A DNA stretch of 64,000 nt from Apiosordaria backusii. Lineage: Eukaryota; Ascomycota; Sordariomycetes; Sordariales; Lasiosphaeriaceae. Shown here one piece after another: positions 23,962 through 35,891 of the stretch. Position numbers and translations under genes: made by a program. Every line of letters starts with the position of its first letter. The first letter of the stretch is position 1. The notes beneath the pieces are model-generated. The model was given only the letters and a program-made list of their open reading frames with translations, searched no databases and was not told the DNA's origin. The stretch covers positions 1,922,001 to 1,986,000 of the forward strand of contig JAUKTV010000002.1 in the NCBI GenBank assembly GCA_030549205.1, read 5' to 3'.

Positions 23962-26900
23962 AGTCTTACTTTTAAAGATAGCTAATAGCTTATTAAGCTT
24001 TATATAGGCCTATAGCTTTAAAGCTTTAGACCTTTTTTTAATAGAAATAAAGAGCTCTATAGAAAAGCCTATAGCCTTAAACCAGCTTAAATCTAGCTTA
24101 TAAAAAAAAGAAGGTTCTAATTTATTATAAAGCATTTAATAAAAAGTAAGGTCCTTATTATTAACTACTATATAGTTAACTAATTTAAGTATTATAAGCG
24201 CTATATAGTATTATAAATATTAGAGAAACTATAATAATACTATTATAACCTATAACCGGTTTAAAAATACTTTAATAAAGTTTTTAATTAGGCTATTTTT
24301 ATTGTAAGATTCTATACCTCTATAGGACTTACCTGACGTTATAGTCCACTTTGTATAATTCCTTAAAAAGATCCGTAGCTTAGGAGCTCTTAAAGGAAGC
24401 TCCTTATCTTATTCTTACCTTTTACTATAAGTTACATCCTATATATGATATAATCATTATATTTTTATTTTTATTTTTATTCTTTTCTTCTTTTCTATAT
24501 ATAAGTATACTTAGTAACCTTTCCAGCCTTAATTTCCTATAGTAAATCCAGCCTTAAAAGATACCTTTATATCCTTCTTTATAAAGGAAGCTTTTGTTAA
24601 GCCTTCTATTTATATACCTTTTATATTAACTATAAAAGCCTATATAAAAAACCTCTTTAAAAAGGCTCTTTAAGAATTCTCTTTAGACTTTCCTATAAAT
24701 ATTCTTATAGAACCTTCTTTAGAGCCTTCTTTAAAGTCTTCTTTAAAACCTCCTTTTAAAAATCTTCTTAAAGAGCCTTTACTAAAACCTTCCTTAGAAT
24801 TTCCTTAAGGAGCCTCTACTAAAACCTTTTCCGGAACTTCCTTAAGAAGCCTCCCCTAGAACCTCCTCCGGAACCTCCTCCGGAACCTTCCTCGGAACCT
24901 CCCCTGGAACTTCCCTTAAGAACTTCCCTTAAAAACTTCCTTTAGGAATCTCCTTAAGAACCTCCTACTTAAACTTCCTACTAGAAGGTTACAATAATTT
25001 TGTTTATAAATATAGGGCTTAGAAGTAAAAAATTCAACGCCTTTAATAGAAAACTAGACCTATAATTTATAGTTAATTTCTTTCTTACCGTTATAATAGA
25101 AATAGATAAAGTATTTATTATAGTAGTTCATTAGGCCTTTAAAAAAGCCTTTAATAATACTTAGTATAGTTAGTCCTTTAATATTTAATAAATAAAAGGC
25201 TTATTTAAATTAGGATTTTCAGTCTATTAAAATTAATACTATAGGAAGTTTATTATAAAGTATAGGCTTAATTTTAAAAGTATTGCCTTTAATGGAATTT
25301 AAAACTTTAAGTAAATCTAGAATAGTGGAAAATTAAAGCCTTTTTATTACCTTAGCTTTATTGTAGGCTAAGTATTAAAAATCTACTTTTTTTATTTAAT
25401 TTAAGTTTAGAAGTTTAGTAGTAATTTTACTAGTCTTTTTTAGTAGTATTAGGCCTATATAACCTAGCCTAATATACCATTTTAATACTATTTAAAGTAA
25501 TTTACTATAGTAGTTTATAGTAATATTAGGGATATTTTTAATAATCTTTTTAAATATATAGCCTCCTTAAGCCTCTTTTTAATTAAGTAGGCTGAGGTTA
25601 CCTAAGCTATTAGAGCCTTTTATAGGCTAACGAAGCTTTTTAGTAGGTCTATTTTAATTAGATTTTTTAAAGTTAGGATTACTTAAGCTATTAAGGCTTT
25701 CTATAGGCTAATAAAGCTTTATTCTTTTAAGTATACCTTAACTATAGCCTTCTTTATAGCCTTGTTCAGACCTTTTAAGTCTATAGGGCTTTACCTTTTA
25801 AATATTTAAATTAGAGCTAATAGTACTATTACTATTTAGCTTTATAGGCCTATTATTAAGCCTTTAAAGGTTTAAATTAACCTTCAAATAGCTATCCTTT
25901 TAAAATAAAGGCCTATTAAAAAGCTTTACTATTAATTTTTACTTCTAATTAGTAACGTTAAAATTTATATTATAGTAAATAATAGGCCTCTTTACTTTCT
26001 ATAATTTTAAAAAAAAGCCTAAAGCTTTAAAATTAAATATTACTATCGGGGCCTTATTAAACCTATATAGTACTTTCTTTTTAACCTAACCGCTAGCTTT
26101 ATAGTATAGTATACTATTAAAAAGGTTAATGTTAAATTAAAGAATATATAGAGTATTTTTAAGTTTAAGCTTAGTATATTTAAAAGGTTCTTTCTATAAA
26201 AGTACTATAAATATAGCAGTTCTAAAGCCCTTTAGTATTAGAGGACTTCCTTTTATATAAGTTATCTTTAATAAGCTATTATTAAACTTATAGTTAGTAA
26301 ACTATTTTTAATTATTAATAATATAGTTAGTAAATCTAATATTATATAGAAAGGTATCCTTTAAAGAAAGTACTATTAAAGCTTTGCCTTTAATGCTTTT
26401 AGCGCCTTTAATAGATTCTATAGGTACTATATAAGTACCTTTATTACTATTATTACTATTAAAGTCTTTAAAGACCTTTAAAGCTAAATTATAAAAGCTT
26501 ACTATATAGGTAAATAAATCTTTAGTCTTAAGCCTTTTTTTAAGGCCTTTAAGCCTTTTAAAGCCTTTCTTCTTTTTCTTTTAGAAAAAGCTATTAAGGC
26601 TATTAAGGCTACTATTATTATTATTTTTAAGCATTTTACTTAAGAAAACCTTCTTTTTAATACCTTTATAAAGGCTTTTTTTACTTTTATAGGCTATATC
26701 TTTAATAGCAGTAAAGACTAGAATATACCATTCTTTTAATAAGTCTAGTATTAAAAAGCTTAGGTTAATAGTATTTATATTTTAGCCTAATACTTTAGTA
26801 GTCTATATAGCACTTTATTATCTTTTAATTTACTATAGAAAGCTCTTTTCTATAGCCTATAGGTATTAATTTACTTAATCTATAGCCTAAAGGTTAATGC

Positions 26901-28418
26901 CGGCTAGTATAAGCCAGTTAATTACATTAAAGAACTTAATATTAAAATCCACTAAAAAGCCTATAAATTAGTAAAAGTTTAAGGAGTAGTATTTCCTATA
27001 AAGGTTTCCTTATTATAATTTAATATTATAGGAATATCTTTAAATAAGTAATTTGTAGGCTTTAATAGGGCTTATTTACTATAAAATAGAAACTTAAAGG
27101 CCTAAGGCTATACTGTTTTAAAGTAATATTAATAGTAGAGCCTATTTAACATTACTTAAGTAGGCTACTATAGTAGGGTCCTTTATAAAAGTAGCTATAT
27201 CGATAGTATATAGTATAATATTTAAGCCCTATTTCTATAAATCGAAATTCTTAAGGCCTATAAGCCTTTAGTTAGTAGGGAATTTATAGACCTTTTTAAT
27301 TATTTTAATAGCTATAGTAATATAAAGAACCTTTATAAAATTACTATTAGCTTTAAGCTTTAGTTAGTAAGCTGCTATAGCTTTTAAGTATATAGCTTTA
27401 ACTACTATTAAAGAAGCGGTTATAGTAGCCTTAAGCTATTTTAAAGCGTTTTAAGTTGCTATTAAGAGCTTAATTTAGTTTACTACTTTAATTATAGTGC
27501 CTTATAACTGTTAAGTTTAGGCCTTTTACTTTCTTAATTAAATAGTAAAAGTCTATATATAGTAAGAATCTACTAATTCTTCCTCCTTAAAAGGCTTTTA
27601 TTTAAACCCTATATTTTGTATTTTTAAATTTATAAAAGGCTTAGTATATTTATTACTAGAACGTTTTATAGGACTTTAAGACCTTAACTTAGTACCGTTT
27701 TTAACTAAGGCTTTAACTATAGTTTACTTATATAGTAAGAGATATTAGGTCTATAGCATTTAAGAGCTTTAAAGAAAAGGCTTTATTTTATATAGTAAAG
27801 TACTGTAATTACTAATAGTAGTAGTAATTAAAAAGGTCGCTTTACTTTCTTACTGTTTTACTTACCTTTAAGATTTACAGAACTACCTACTTAGTTACTA
27901 TTAAAGTAGAAGGCTATTTCTAACTTTTATAAGCTTATAGTTTATAAGCCTTTAATATCCTATTAGGCTTAATTTTTATATGCCTTATAGTATAATAAAT
28001 TTAGTAGTAAGCGTAAATTTAAACCTTTATAGGCCTTTGGAAAATTTAATAAAGGTAAAGTAAGCCTAGTTTTTACTTTAAAACCCTACTTTAATAGCTA
28101 GGCTTTAAAATCAGTAATTTTATAGCCTACTTATAGTATAGTCTATAATAGCCTAAGCTGTTATTTATAGAAGGCTTTAAGCCTAAACTTATAAGCTTAT
28201 AACCTAGTTAGGTATTTTCCAGGCTTATAACCTATTAGAATAGATATAGCCAATTATAGGCCTAAAGGTCCTATAATTAATACTTATATATTAACTTATA
28301 GTATAGCAGAAGTCTTATATATAATACCTATAGTTCAATACTAAGGTATTAGAATATAGTACCTTATAGGTACTATAGAATAGAAATATAGTAAGTAAAT
28401 AATTGTATTGTAATATTA
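23962..28418 (-). mobile_element. Older RIP-mutated copia-type element (second family), 5' portion
   Basis: A second, different element on the minus strand. A short LTR-like block (28233-28418, about 186 bp) is followed by the same PBS-like GGTTATAAGCC (28222-28232, minus sense). Then comes about 4.2 kb of AT-rich sequence with no open frames. Near its left end (about 23970-24330) the minus strand can still be read as a degraded copia integrase C-terminal region, so gag-protease-integrase order is plausible. It stops at 23961 where copia copy 2 inserted. The rest (RT, RNase H, 3' LTR) should lie left of the window. The family assignment is an inference from the PBS and the degraded motif. Confidence 0.5.
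28233..28418 (-). repeat. Probable LTR of the second copia family
   Basis: Bounded on one side by the PBS-like sequence and on the other by TAATATTA, which would be TGATATTA before mutation. The partner LTR is not in the window, so the boundaries are provisional. Confidence 0.4.
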
Positions 28419-29060
28419 ACCTTCTATAAATCTACTATAATAATCTCTATAGTAGGGTTTATACTTAACCTTTACTATATATTTACCGACTAACGTACGG
28501 TGCCTTACATACCCTAACGGGCAAATAGACTAAAGTACGGCTTAGTTAACTCCGAGGTTTACTAAGCCCTATAAACCACTTACTAAGCCCTCTATAGCTC
28601 TAGACTTATAGGGCCTATAGGCCTATAATTTAGTATAGTAGTAATATACCTATTTAACTATAGGCCTACCAATTCTAGGCTAATTTAGCTAGTCCAGTAG
28701 TTGGCTACAGGTCTTTTAAGCAGCTAAATTAGCGTGGTTTATAGCTTTCTAATAATCGACTTACGGCTATATAAAAGGGCCGCGAAACCTGATACCTTTA
28801 ACCTAAAGTGCAGGTTATTATAGGGTTAGGGTTAGGCCACTTATACTGCCTATAGTAGTAGGCCTTAGTAGCCTGAATATAAAATTACAGGCGGTTTGGC
28901 CTACTGGTTAGTAGGATGCAGGCCTTTGAATAGCTCTGCAGTAAAGTAAGGTGCCGGGCAAGTGCTAGGTAGCTAACGGGTAGGCTTTCTAACTTAAGCT
29001 TCCACTACGTAGTATAATAGCAGCTACCTACTGTAAACTTAGGCCTCACAGGGACCTAGT
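28419..29060. other. Less-mutated island with telomere-like and tRNA-like motifs
   Basis: Noncoding. It has higher G+C than its surroundings. It carries TAGGGTTAGGGTTAGG at about 28821-28836, the fungal telomere repeat in about two and a half units. At about 28892-28910 GGCGGTTTGGCCTACTGGTTAG resembles the 5' half and A-box of a tRNA or tRNA-derived SINE. I see no convincing B-box and no gene. Confidence 0.35.
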
Positions 29061-31860
29061 TTAACAATAATATTACTTTTATATCCTTAATTTTAAATAT
29101 ATAATTACTTAATTCTTTATAATATAATAAAATAAATAAATACTATTTAATTTAAATATTAATTAAAGACCAAATCTATATTATAACTTTAAATTAATTA
29201 ATATTATCGTTAAAGATAGTATCGATAGCTTAAATATAATATAATATTTTTTAAATAAATTAAAGTAAAGCCTATTTATTATAAATAATATCTTTAAAGG
29301 TAAAAAATCTAATATAAAATAACTTAATAACGGTAATTAAATTAAGTATAAATTATATTTTTAATACTATTAATATTACTTATAATTTCCTTTAATATAT
29401 ATCTTTATATAAAATATTAAATATTTTATTATTTTATTAAAATACTATTATATTTATTAAAATTAATTAAAAAAAAGAAATAATTTACTACTTAATAGAT
29501 TTGTAAATCTCCTTTTTTTTAAAAAGAAATAAATATAGTTAATAAAATAAAAAATATCTATAAAAATAACCGTTTTACTTTTTAATATTATACTTATATA
29601 ATTAAGGTTTTTATAATTAGATTAAAATAGGCTTATATTTTCCTTTTTTAATTTTAATACTATTAAGTAAATTAATAATTATAGTATTAATAATTTCTAT
29701 ATTATAATAATAGTAATTACAATTATTTAAATCTTTACTTTATTTTAATAAATTAAAAAATCCTTTAAAAGATAATAAATATTATTTTTATTACCTAACT
29801 TATTATTATTATTATTAAAATTATTAAAAATATTTAATATATTTTTATAAAAGATAAATAACTTACTATTATTTATTAATAAATAATTAAATTCTTAATT
29901 TAAATTAAATTTAATAATATAATATAATTAATTTTTATTATATAAAGTTAAGTTAAACTTTATAAAATTAACTTCTCTTTTTTATAAATTAGTAATATTT
30001 TTATATATATTTTCTAATCCTTTTATTATCTTTTTTTACTCTTTAACTTAATAAGTATCTTCTTTATTAAAATCGCTGATATATATAGTATTTTTCTTTA
30101 TTATAATAGTTATTAAATTAACAATTTAAATAGTAACTTTAATTTACTTTATATTAATAATCTTAACTTTATTTATTTAATTTTAAAGGTTATTAAAGTT
30201 AATTTCTAAAACTATATATTATTATTAAATATCTTTTAAATATCTAAATATACGTTAATAAGTAATAATTTTAAAGTTTATAGTAATATATTCTTTAATA
30301 TAGAAATTTACTTTAAAGTTAAATTATATAACCTTAAAGTTTAATTTATTAATAATTCTATTAAATTATTAGTATACTCTATTAATACTGCCTTAAAATT
30401 TAACTATAATATAATTCTTAATTTTAATTATATAACAATAAACAGTTATATTATAATTAATTACTATCCTTTAATTATTTAAAATATCTCTTTTAAACTC
30501 CTTCTATATTTTGAATATTTAAACTATTATAGTTTTAAACGTTACTATAAATTTAAACTAACTATTAAAGTACTAATTAATAATAAACTTAAGTTTATTA
30601 TTTAAATCTATTAATTAAATAATTTAATTAACAGTTTTATTAAAAAGATTAAAGTTAATAACTTAAATAATTTAAAATTAAATAAATTTAATATAATTAT
30701 ATCTTTATAAGTTATTAAATAAATATAATATATTATAAAATAAAAGGAAAATTTAATAATATAAAATTAATAAAAATTAATAAAATAAAGATCTTTTAGT
30801 TATTTAATTACTAAAAATTACTTAAAAATATAAAATTTACTCTTTTTATAATAAAAGGTCACTTTTAATTATTAAAAATTACTAAAAACTATTCCCGAAT
30901 CTAAAAAAAAAAACCGATAATAAGGCTATAAGGAAAAGAAATTTAACAGTTATTAGTAATTATCAAAAATTAAGAATCTATATAATTATTAAAAATTACT
31001 ATATAATAGAAAACTTTATAATTACTGATAATTACTAATAAAGGGCAAATCGCAAATATCTATAAATTTAAAAATATATTTATAACATAAATATAATAAT
31101 AAGGTTATTATAATTATTAAAAGTATAATAACCTTTTTATATTTTTAATACTTTTATAAAATTATTATTTAAATTAATAAGCGTAGTAACTTTAAGTAAT
31201 AACGATAAATTTTAAATCAGATCGAAAAGTATAGTAACTTTTTAATTACTAAGGTAAATAAAATATAGTACGGTAATTAAAGCTATTTATAATAATGGTA
31301 AATAATATTATAATTATAATTACTATTTAATATTTAATATTAAGATAATACTGAAAAATATAGTAAAAGGTAATTGATTAAGAAGACCTTTTTAACTTAT
31401 AAACTTTCTATTTAAATAAATATAGAACTTACACTGAAGGTAGAGTAAGCGAGGTAAGTAAAAGGCTTTCGGTTTAAGCTTATAAGTTAATAAAGGTAGA
31501 GCTTTACAATTAAGTTTAGAGCTCTTTATTTAATCTATCGACCTTATCTTATCTATAGACCTACTTTTTAGGTATTACTATAACTATAAAGTAAATAGGA
31601 TTTAAAAAGTTACTGTAAATTACTTTAAGTATTTTTTAAAGTCCTAAAACTATTTGATATTTATTAAAATTAAAGCGTAAGTTTATAATCATTTAAAGGG
31701 TTATTAGGATATACTAATTAAATTATTATAGACTTACGGCTAAAAAATAAAATATAAGAACTAAATAGTATTAAGATCGATTGATAGGGAGGAAAAGGAA
31801 AAAAAAGACTACTGTAAGATATAAAAGTCCTATTAAATATAGGAAGGTTTGTTTAGGGGC
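29061..31860. other. Extremely AT-rich degraded DNA
   Basis: Nearly all A and T, with C and G mostly as isolated CG, CC or GG. No frame and no recognisable family. Around 30810-31040 a loose motif near AATTATTAAAAATTACTA recurs several times in both orientations. This looks like the end stage of RIP on an ancient repeat. Near the right edge (31866-31905) two imperfect 19-20-bp units (CTATTAAACTACCGGACTA and CTATTGAACTACCAGACCT) are tandem. Confidence 0.6.
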
Positions 31861-32581
31861 TAGCTATTAAACTACCGGACTACTATTGAACTACCAGACC
31901 TCCGAAAGGTCTATAACAAATACACTGTCCCTGGGTCCAGACCCCTAACAGCCACACCATTGTCACTGGGCCTTGACACCGGTCGACCACACAGGAGGTA
32001 CGGCTGAACAATCAGCCCAGCCACATTCGCCGACAGCACGCATGAGAAGCCAGGTCGTGTACCTCTTTAAATTCGAAAACGTCCCTCTCTTGCAACTGAC
32101 AGCCCCTTCCCCTCCCTGGGCCGGAAACAACAGCGGACGGCTTTCTAATTCACATCATTATACCATTCTTCTGTTGAGCGCCAGGCCTCTTCTTTCTGGA
32201 TAGAACTCTTGTTGAGACTATGCCTACCGAATGCAAGTCGAAGCCGCCGGCAAATGAGCAGCACAACGAGGCCCACATGCAACGTGCGGCTTCGCAGGCG
32301 CCATCTGATAATGAGTCGAGTAGTATGCTGAGACCCGGCAGCATCATAGTACCTAATTTTCAGAACTTACATTCGTTACAGCAATACGACCTTGCGATCA
32401 CGAAAACTTGGAACACAAATCGACAGTGCCATCCATCATCGCGGCTGAGCCATGTTCCGGTCTCCTGTCGTCCACCACGGCACAGACTGCCAGACTTGGC
32501 ACAGATGCAATAGCTTTCAACGACCACCAGCTAGTCAAAGCATTACGAACTTCCCCGCCCGAGTCAACGGTGAACAAAGCC
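31861..32581. other. RIP border and leader of the HET gene
   Basis: Composition changes from AT-only to normal within about 100 bp (31850-31950). An ATG at 32220 opens 97 codons (MPTECKSKPPANEQ) but I could not join it to the HET frame by a good intron. It may be an upstream frame. Confidence 0.4.
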
Positions 32582-34521
32582 ATGGGGCAACCGATTCAGA
32601 TTCTTTCTATCTTGAAGCAGCATATCGTATCTTTCTTCTTGAACCTGTGGAATACCGCTCTTTTCAGCTTCAAGACGGATCAAGCCCAAACGGCTCTGCA
32701 GCTGGCCGGCACCCGAGCACCGCTGATCTATAGCCCGTTGACAGGCCGCGAAATCAGACTCATAACCATCAGCGATGGTGACGACGAAACCTGCATCTCA
32801 TGCACATTGAGTACCGTGTCCCTCACGGACTCGCCCGAATTTGTGGCCCTGTCGTACTCCTGGGGCGACCCCAAACTGAAGCAGCCCATCCTTGTCAATG
32901 GGCAGCCTTTCGATGTCACGGTGAACTTGGAGCTGGCATTGCAACGACTGCGTCGACTGCACCCCAATCGAGGGATTTGGATAGACGCTCTTTGCATCAA
33001 CCAGGAAGATACGACCGAGAAAGAAACCCAGCTTCCATTCATGGAGTCCATCTATTCACAAGCCAGCTGCGTATATGTATGGCTTGGGCCTTGTGACGAA
33101 AGCACAGGCAATTTGATTCGAAGCTTAGGACTGGCAAAATGCGAAAAGACAATCCCGACCACAGAAGCAACTTCGTCATTCAGTCATTCGATCTGTTTTT
33201 GCGGCCGTGGTGGACCAGGACTTGGACCCTCCAGGAGATTTTGCTGGCCCGACATGCCATCTTTCTCATCGGTAACTATACGGTGGAGTGGGAAGAGATG
33301 CAGTCCTGGATTTCCTGGTTTGGGTTATCAGTCGACGAGTTATCGGAGCCGGGCCCCTGGGGCATGTTCTCCTACAAGCATTTCAGCGCCAAGTATGATC
33401 CCGATGCCCCATTCAAATTTCAGAAGTTGAATGAGGCAGTGAATTGTGCGGTCAGGATTGCGGAGGATAAGGGAACATACACCTCCAGCAACTTCGGTAC
33501 CCTTCTAATGAGCACAGCGGCACGAGAAGTTTCAGACCCCCGAGACAAAGTCTATGCTCTTCTTGGTTTAGTTTCTGATGCCGAGAGGGCTAAGATCGCC
33601 GTCACTTATAAGATTCCCAGAATGGAGGTCTATCATCAAGTCATCAAAAGCTTCTGGCCAACGTGGCCTGCGTGGTTCTATTTCGACTTTTTCCACTTTT
33701 TTCGCCTTGCAGACGCCGACTCGAACAGTACCGTGCCCTCTTGGGTTTTCGATTTCTCTTCCTCCTGGCACGGACCGGCACCTTTGATACCTTTCGTCAC
33801 GGCAAACACACGATGGATTGGGCCCCATCAAGAATCATTGCAGCTCTCGCTAGATGGCCGCGTTCTCAATATGCTGGTCACACCTCTTTGCGAAATACAG
33901 CATCAACACGGTATCCCCGAGTCACCAGAGGATGATGCCGAGTCTTTTGCCAATAGCGTACAACAAACCGTCTTTATGCTCAGCAATGCAAGGTCGATGT
34001 CATCCACTGCTGAGAACTCCCTTTATCCCCTGGAAGCGCTTCGAAAGAAGGAGCTACCTCTTCAAATGATGGGCCTGAGCGACCTGTTGTTGATCGAGAC
34101 TGGGCGCTTTACCTCTATCGATCTGCTATCCAGACTGGAAGCAATGAATCAGTATTTTGAAAGGGAAGTAAGAAACAGCACGGCAGCCGAATTAGCAGGG
34201 ATGTTGCAGCCTAAACCGAACGAAGAAGGTAGGGCTGTGGCTGTGAGGATGTTCCTACAGGCAATTTCTCGCTCACGACGGGGAGCTTATTTCTTTGCCA
34301 CAAAGCACGGGTTTGCAGGAATGTCACCAGTGCAGCCAGCTATGCATGACTGCATTGTTCTACCGCATGTTGCAAAGTGCTTTCTGTTGCTACGGCCGAC
34401 GACGACTGGCAGCTACCGGATAGTGGCACCGGTTTATGTGTCAGGCCTTATGGACTTCGCCGAGTTAAAAAAGTACCACGATCAAGGGATATTGAGAGAC
34501 AAGGTTGTTAGCATTGTGTAG
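32582..34521 (+). pseudogene. HET-domain (heterokaryon incompatibility-type) gene, broken by a one-base frameshift
   Basis: Two overlapping plus-strand frames together make one HET protein of about 646 residues. The first (ATG at 32582, MGQPIQILS) carries the HET motifs VALSYSWGDP, the central GIWIDALCINQED, then SIYSQASCVYVWLGP. The second (from about 33130 to TAG 34521) continues with RPWWTRTWTLQEILLARHA, the DPRDKVYALLGLVSDA block and the usual C-terminal HET-gene module (MHDCIVLPHVAKCFLLLRP, YVSGLMDFAE). The frame changes by -1 between about 33130 and 33175. No GT-AG intron fits without removing the conserved VWLGP block, so a one-base deletion (or an assembly error) is likely. HET proteins act in allorecognition cell death. 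It is the first gene beside the transposon nest. Non-ATG frame extends up to 32408. Confidence 0.8.
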
Positions 34522-35209
34522 TTCTTCCTATCTTGTATTTCCTCAGCCTATCTTGGCTTCATATGCCACTTCATATCAGTATCAAAGCTGTATCTACATA
34601 CCGTGGGTATCTTTGAGGCTATTGCATACATGAAATTGATGTTCCGTTTCGACCAGAGCTTCAGGTCATATTTGGGACCAATTGATTTGTGGGCTAATAG
34701 CCCAGGGCTATCGAACGTGATCAACAAATTGTTCAACGATGCTTGAGATCTACCTGACGAGAAGTAGCTCCCCGCTCCTTATCAAGTTCATCAACAGCCC
34801 CCAGAAAGAGCGGTGATGATGGTTACTGCCTGACCAAGCTGAGCATGTTTCGGGTCCGCTCTTGTGCCCGATTGGAGTCTCGTGCCCTTCATCCCATATC
34901 GGATCACCACAAACGGATCAGCACACCAAATCAGGCGCCCACAAATGAGATTGGATCACGCCCAAGGTTCTGATACGGCCGCCCTTTAGCTTCACATGCC
35001 TCAGGACCTCTTCCTCGCGACCACCTGACTTCCTTCTACTAAAGGCGCGACCCAAATTTCTGCTCTTCTTCCCTTTTACATCACAGTCTCTCAACTGCCA
35101 TTCCCTACAATACCATCACCACTCGCGATTCAACATCTGCAACTGCGACTCATACTCTCACATCTCAATTCATTTCAACATCATCTACCACATCAAACAA
35201 ACCGTCATC
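34522..35209. other. Intergenic region 3' of the HET gene / 5' of the glycine-zipper gene
   Basis: No gene seen. The last 150 bases are pyrimidine- and CAT/CAAC-rich (CTCTCAACTGCCATTCCC, ATCATCTACCACATCAAAC), typical of an ascomycete 5' leader. Confidence 0.4.
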
Positions 35210-35891
35210 ATGCCTTGCCCATATGGTTGCCATGGACAGTATGTGATGCCGCAACAGTTTCAGCCGTGCTGTCATGGGTATCCGGCTACAAACACGCCTG
35301 GCGCCAACATGCCCGGCACCCACATGCCCGGCGCCCACATGCCCGGCGTCCACATGCCCGGCGCCGTGAAGTATGTATCCCGTTCTTCCATCCTCAGCCT
35401 AATCGCACGATGGCAGCAAGAAATTATCTAATCTCTTTCCTCTTTTCTTCAGCTACGCCGGTGCTTCAGCCGCCGGAGCTGCTGCTGGCGCTGCCTCTGG
35501 TGCCGCTTCTGGGGCCGCCGCCGGCGCTGCTACGGGAGCTGCAGCTGGTGCTGTTGCCGGAGCCAATTTTGCCGGCAACATGCGCCCTATGGCACCAGCT
35601 GCTATGGTGATGCCAATGATGGGGTAGTAAGAAACCTTCTTGCCCACGTTCAACAGAGGGAAGGCATCAAAAAGCTGACTTCCGTCCTCCAGCACCATGG
35701 GTGCCTCACCCGTCTCCATGGTTACTCAGTCCCTCGTCTATACTGCCCCCGTTGGTCCCAACGCCGGGATCCCGATTCAAATCACTTCCTACAATCCCAC
35801 CGGCACTATCGTTGGCCCTGTCGGACCCGTGACAGCCCCCACGAATGGTTATGCGCCTCCGATGTACATGCCTGTCCGTCTCGCTCCTTAG
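35210..35891 (+). CDS. Small MPG-repeat / glycine-zipper protein, three exons
   Basis: Not recognised as a named family. I infer three exons: 35210-35370, 35453-35623 and 35693-35891 (176 residues). Intron 1 (GTATGT...TTCAG) has a CTAAT branch-like site; intron 2 (GTAGTA...TCCAG) has GCTGACT. Both keep the frame, and splicing removes an apparent TAG at 35625. Exon 1 begins MPCPYGCHGQYVMPQQ and contains four tandem 15-bp units encoding HMPGA/T/V. Exon 2 encodes a glycine-zipper run (AAGAAAGAASGAASGAAAG and on), likely a membrane-inserting or self-associating helix. Exon 3 is Pro/Gly/Val-rich (YTAPVGPNAGIPIQ). It has a Cys pair at the start but no secretion signal. It could be a cell-surface or membrane protein; its function is unknown. 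Confidence 0.7.

Noticed and set aside
28892..28975. A functional tRNA gene
   Set aside because: Only an A-box-like half is visible; no B-box and no acceptor-stem pairing could be found by eye.
29061..31860. A mitochondrial DNA insertion (NUMT), suggested by the extreme AT content
   Set aside because: No mitochondrial gene or frame is recognisable, and the composition fits RIP decay.
33093..33128. A GT...AG segment that could restore the HET frame
   Set aside because: At 36 bp it is shorter than any normal fungal intron and lacks a branch site.
33070..33128. A 59-bp GTATAT...TTAG segment as an intron in the HET gene
   Set aside because: It would remove the conserved VWLGP block, so a frameshift is the better explanation.
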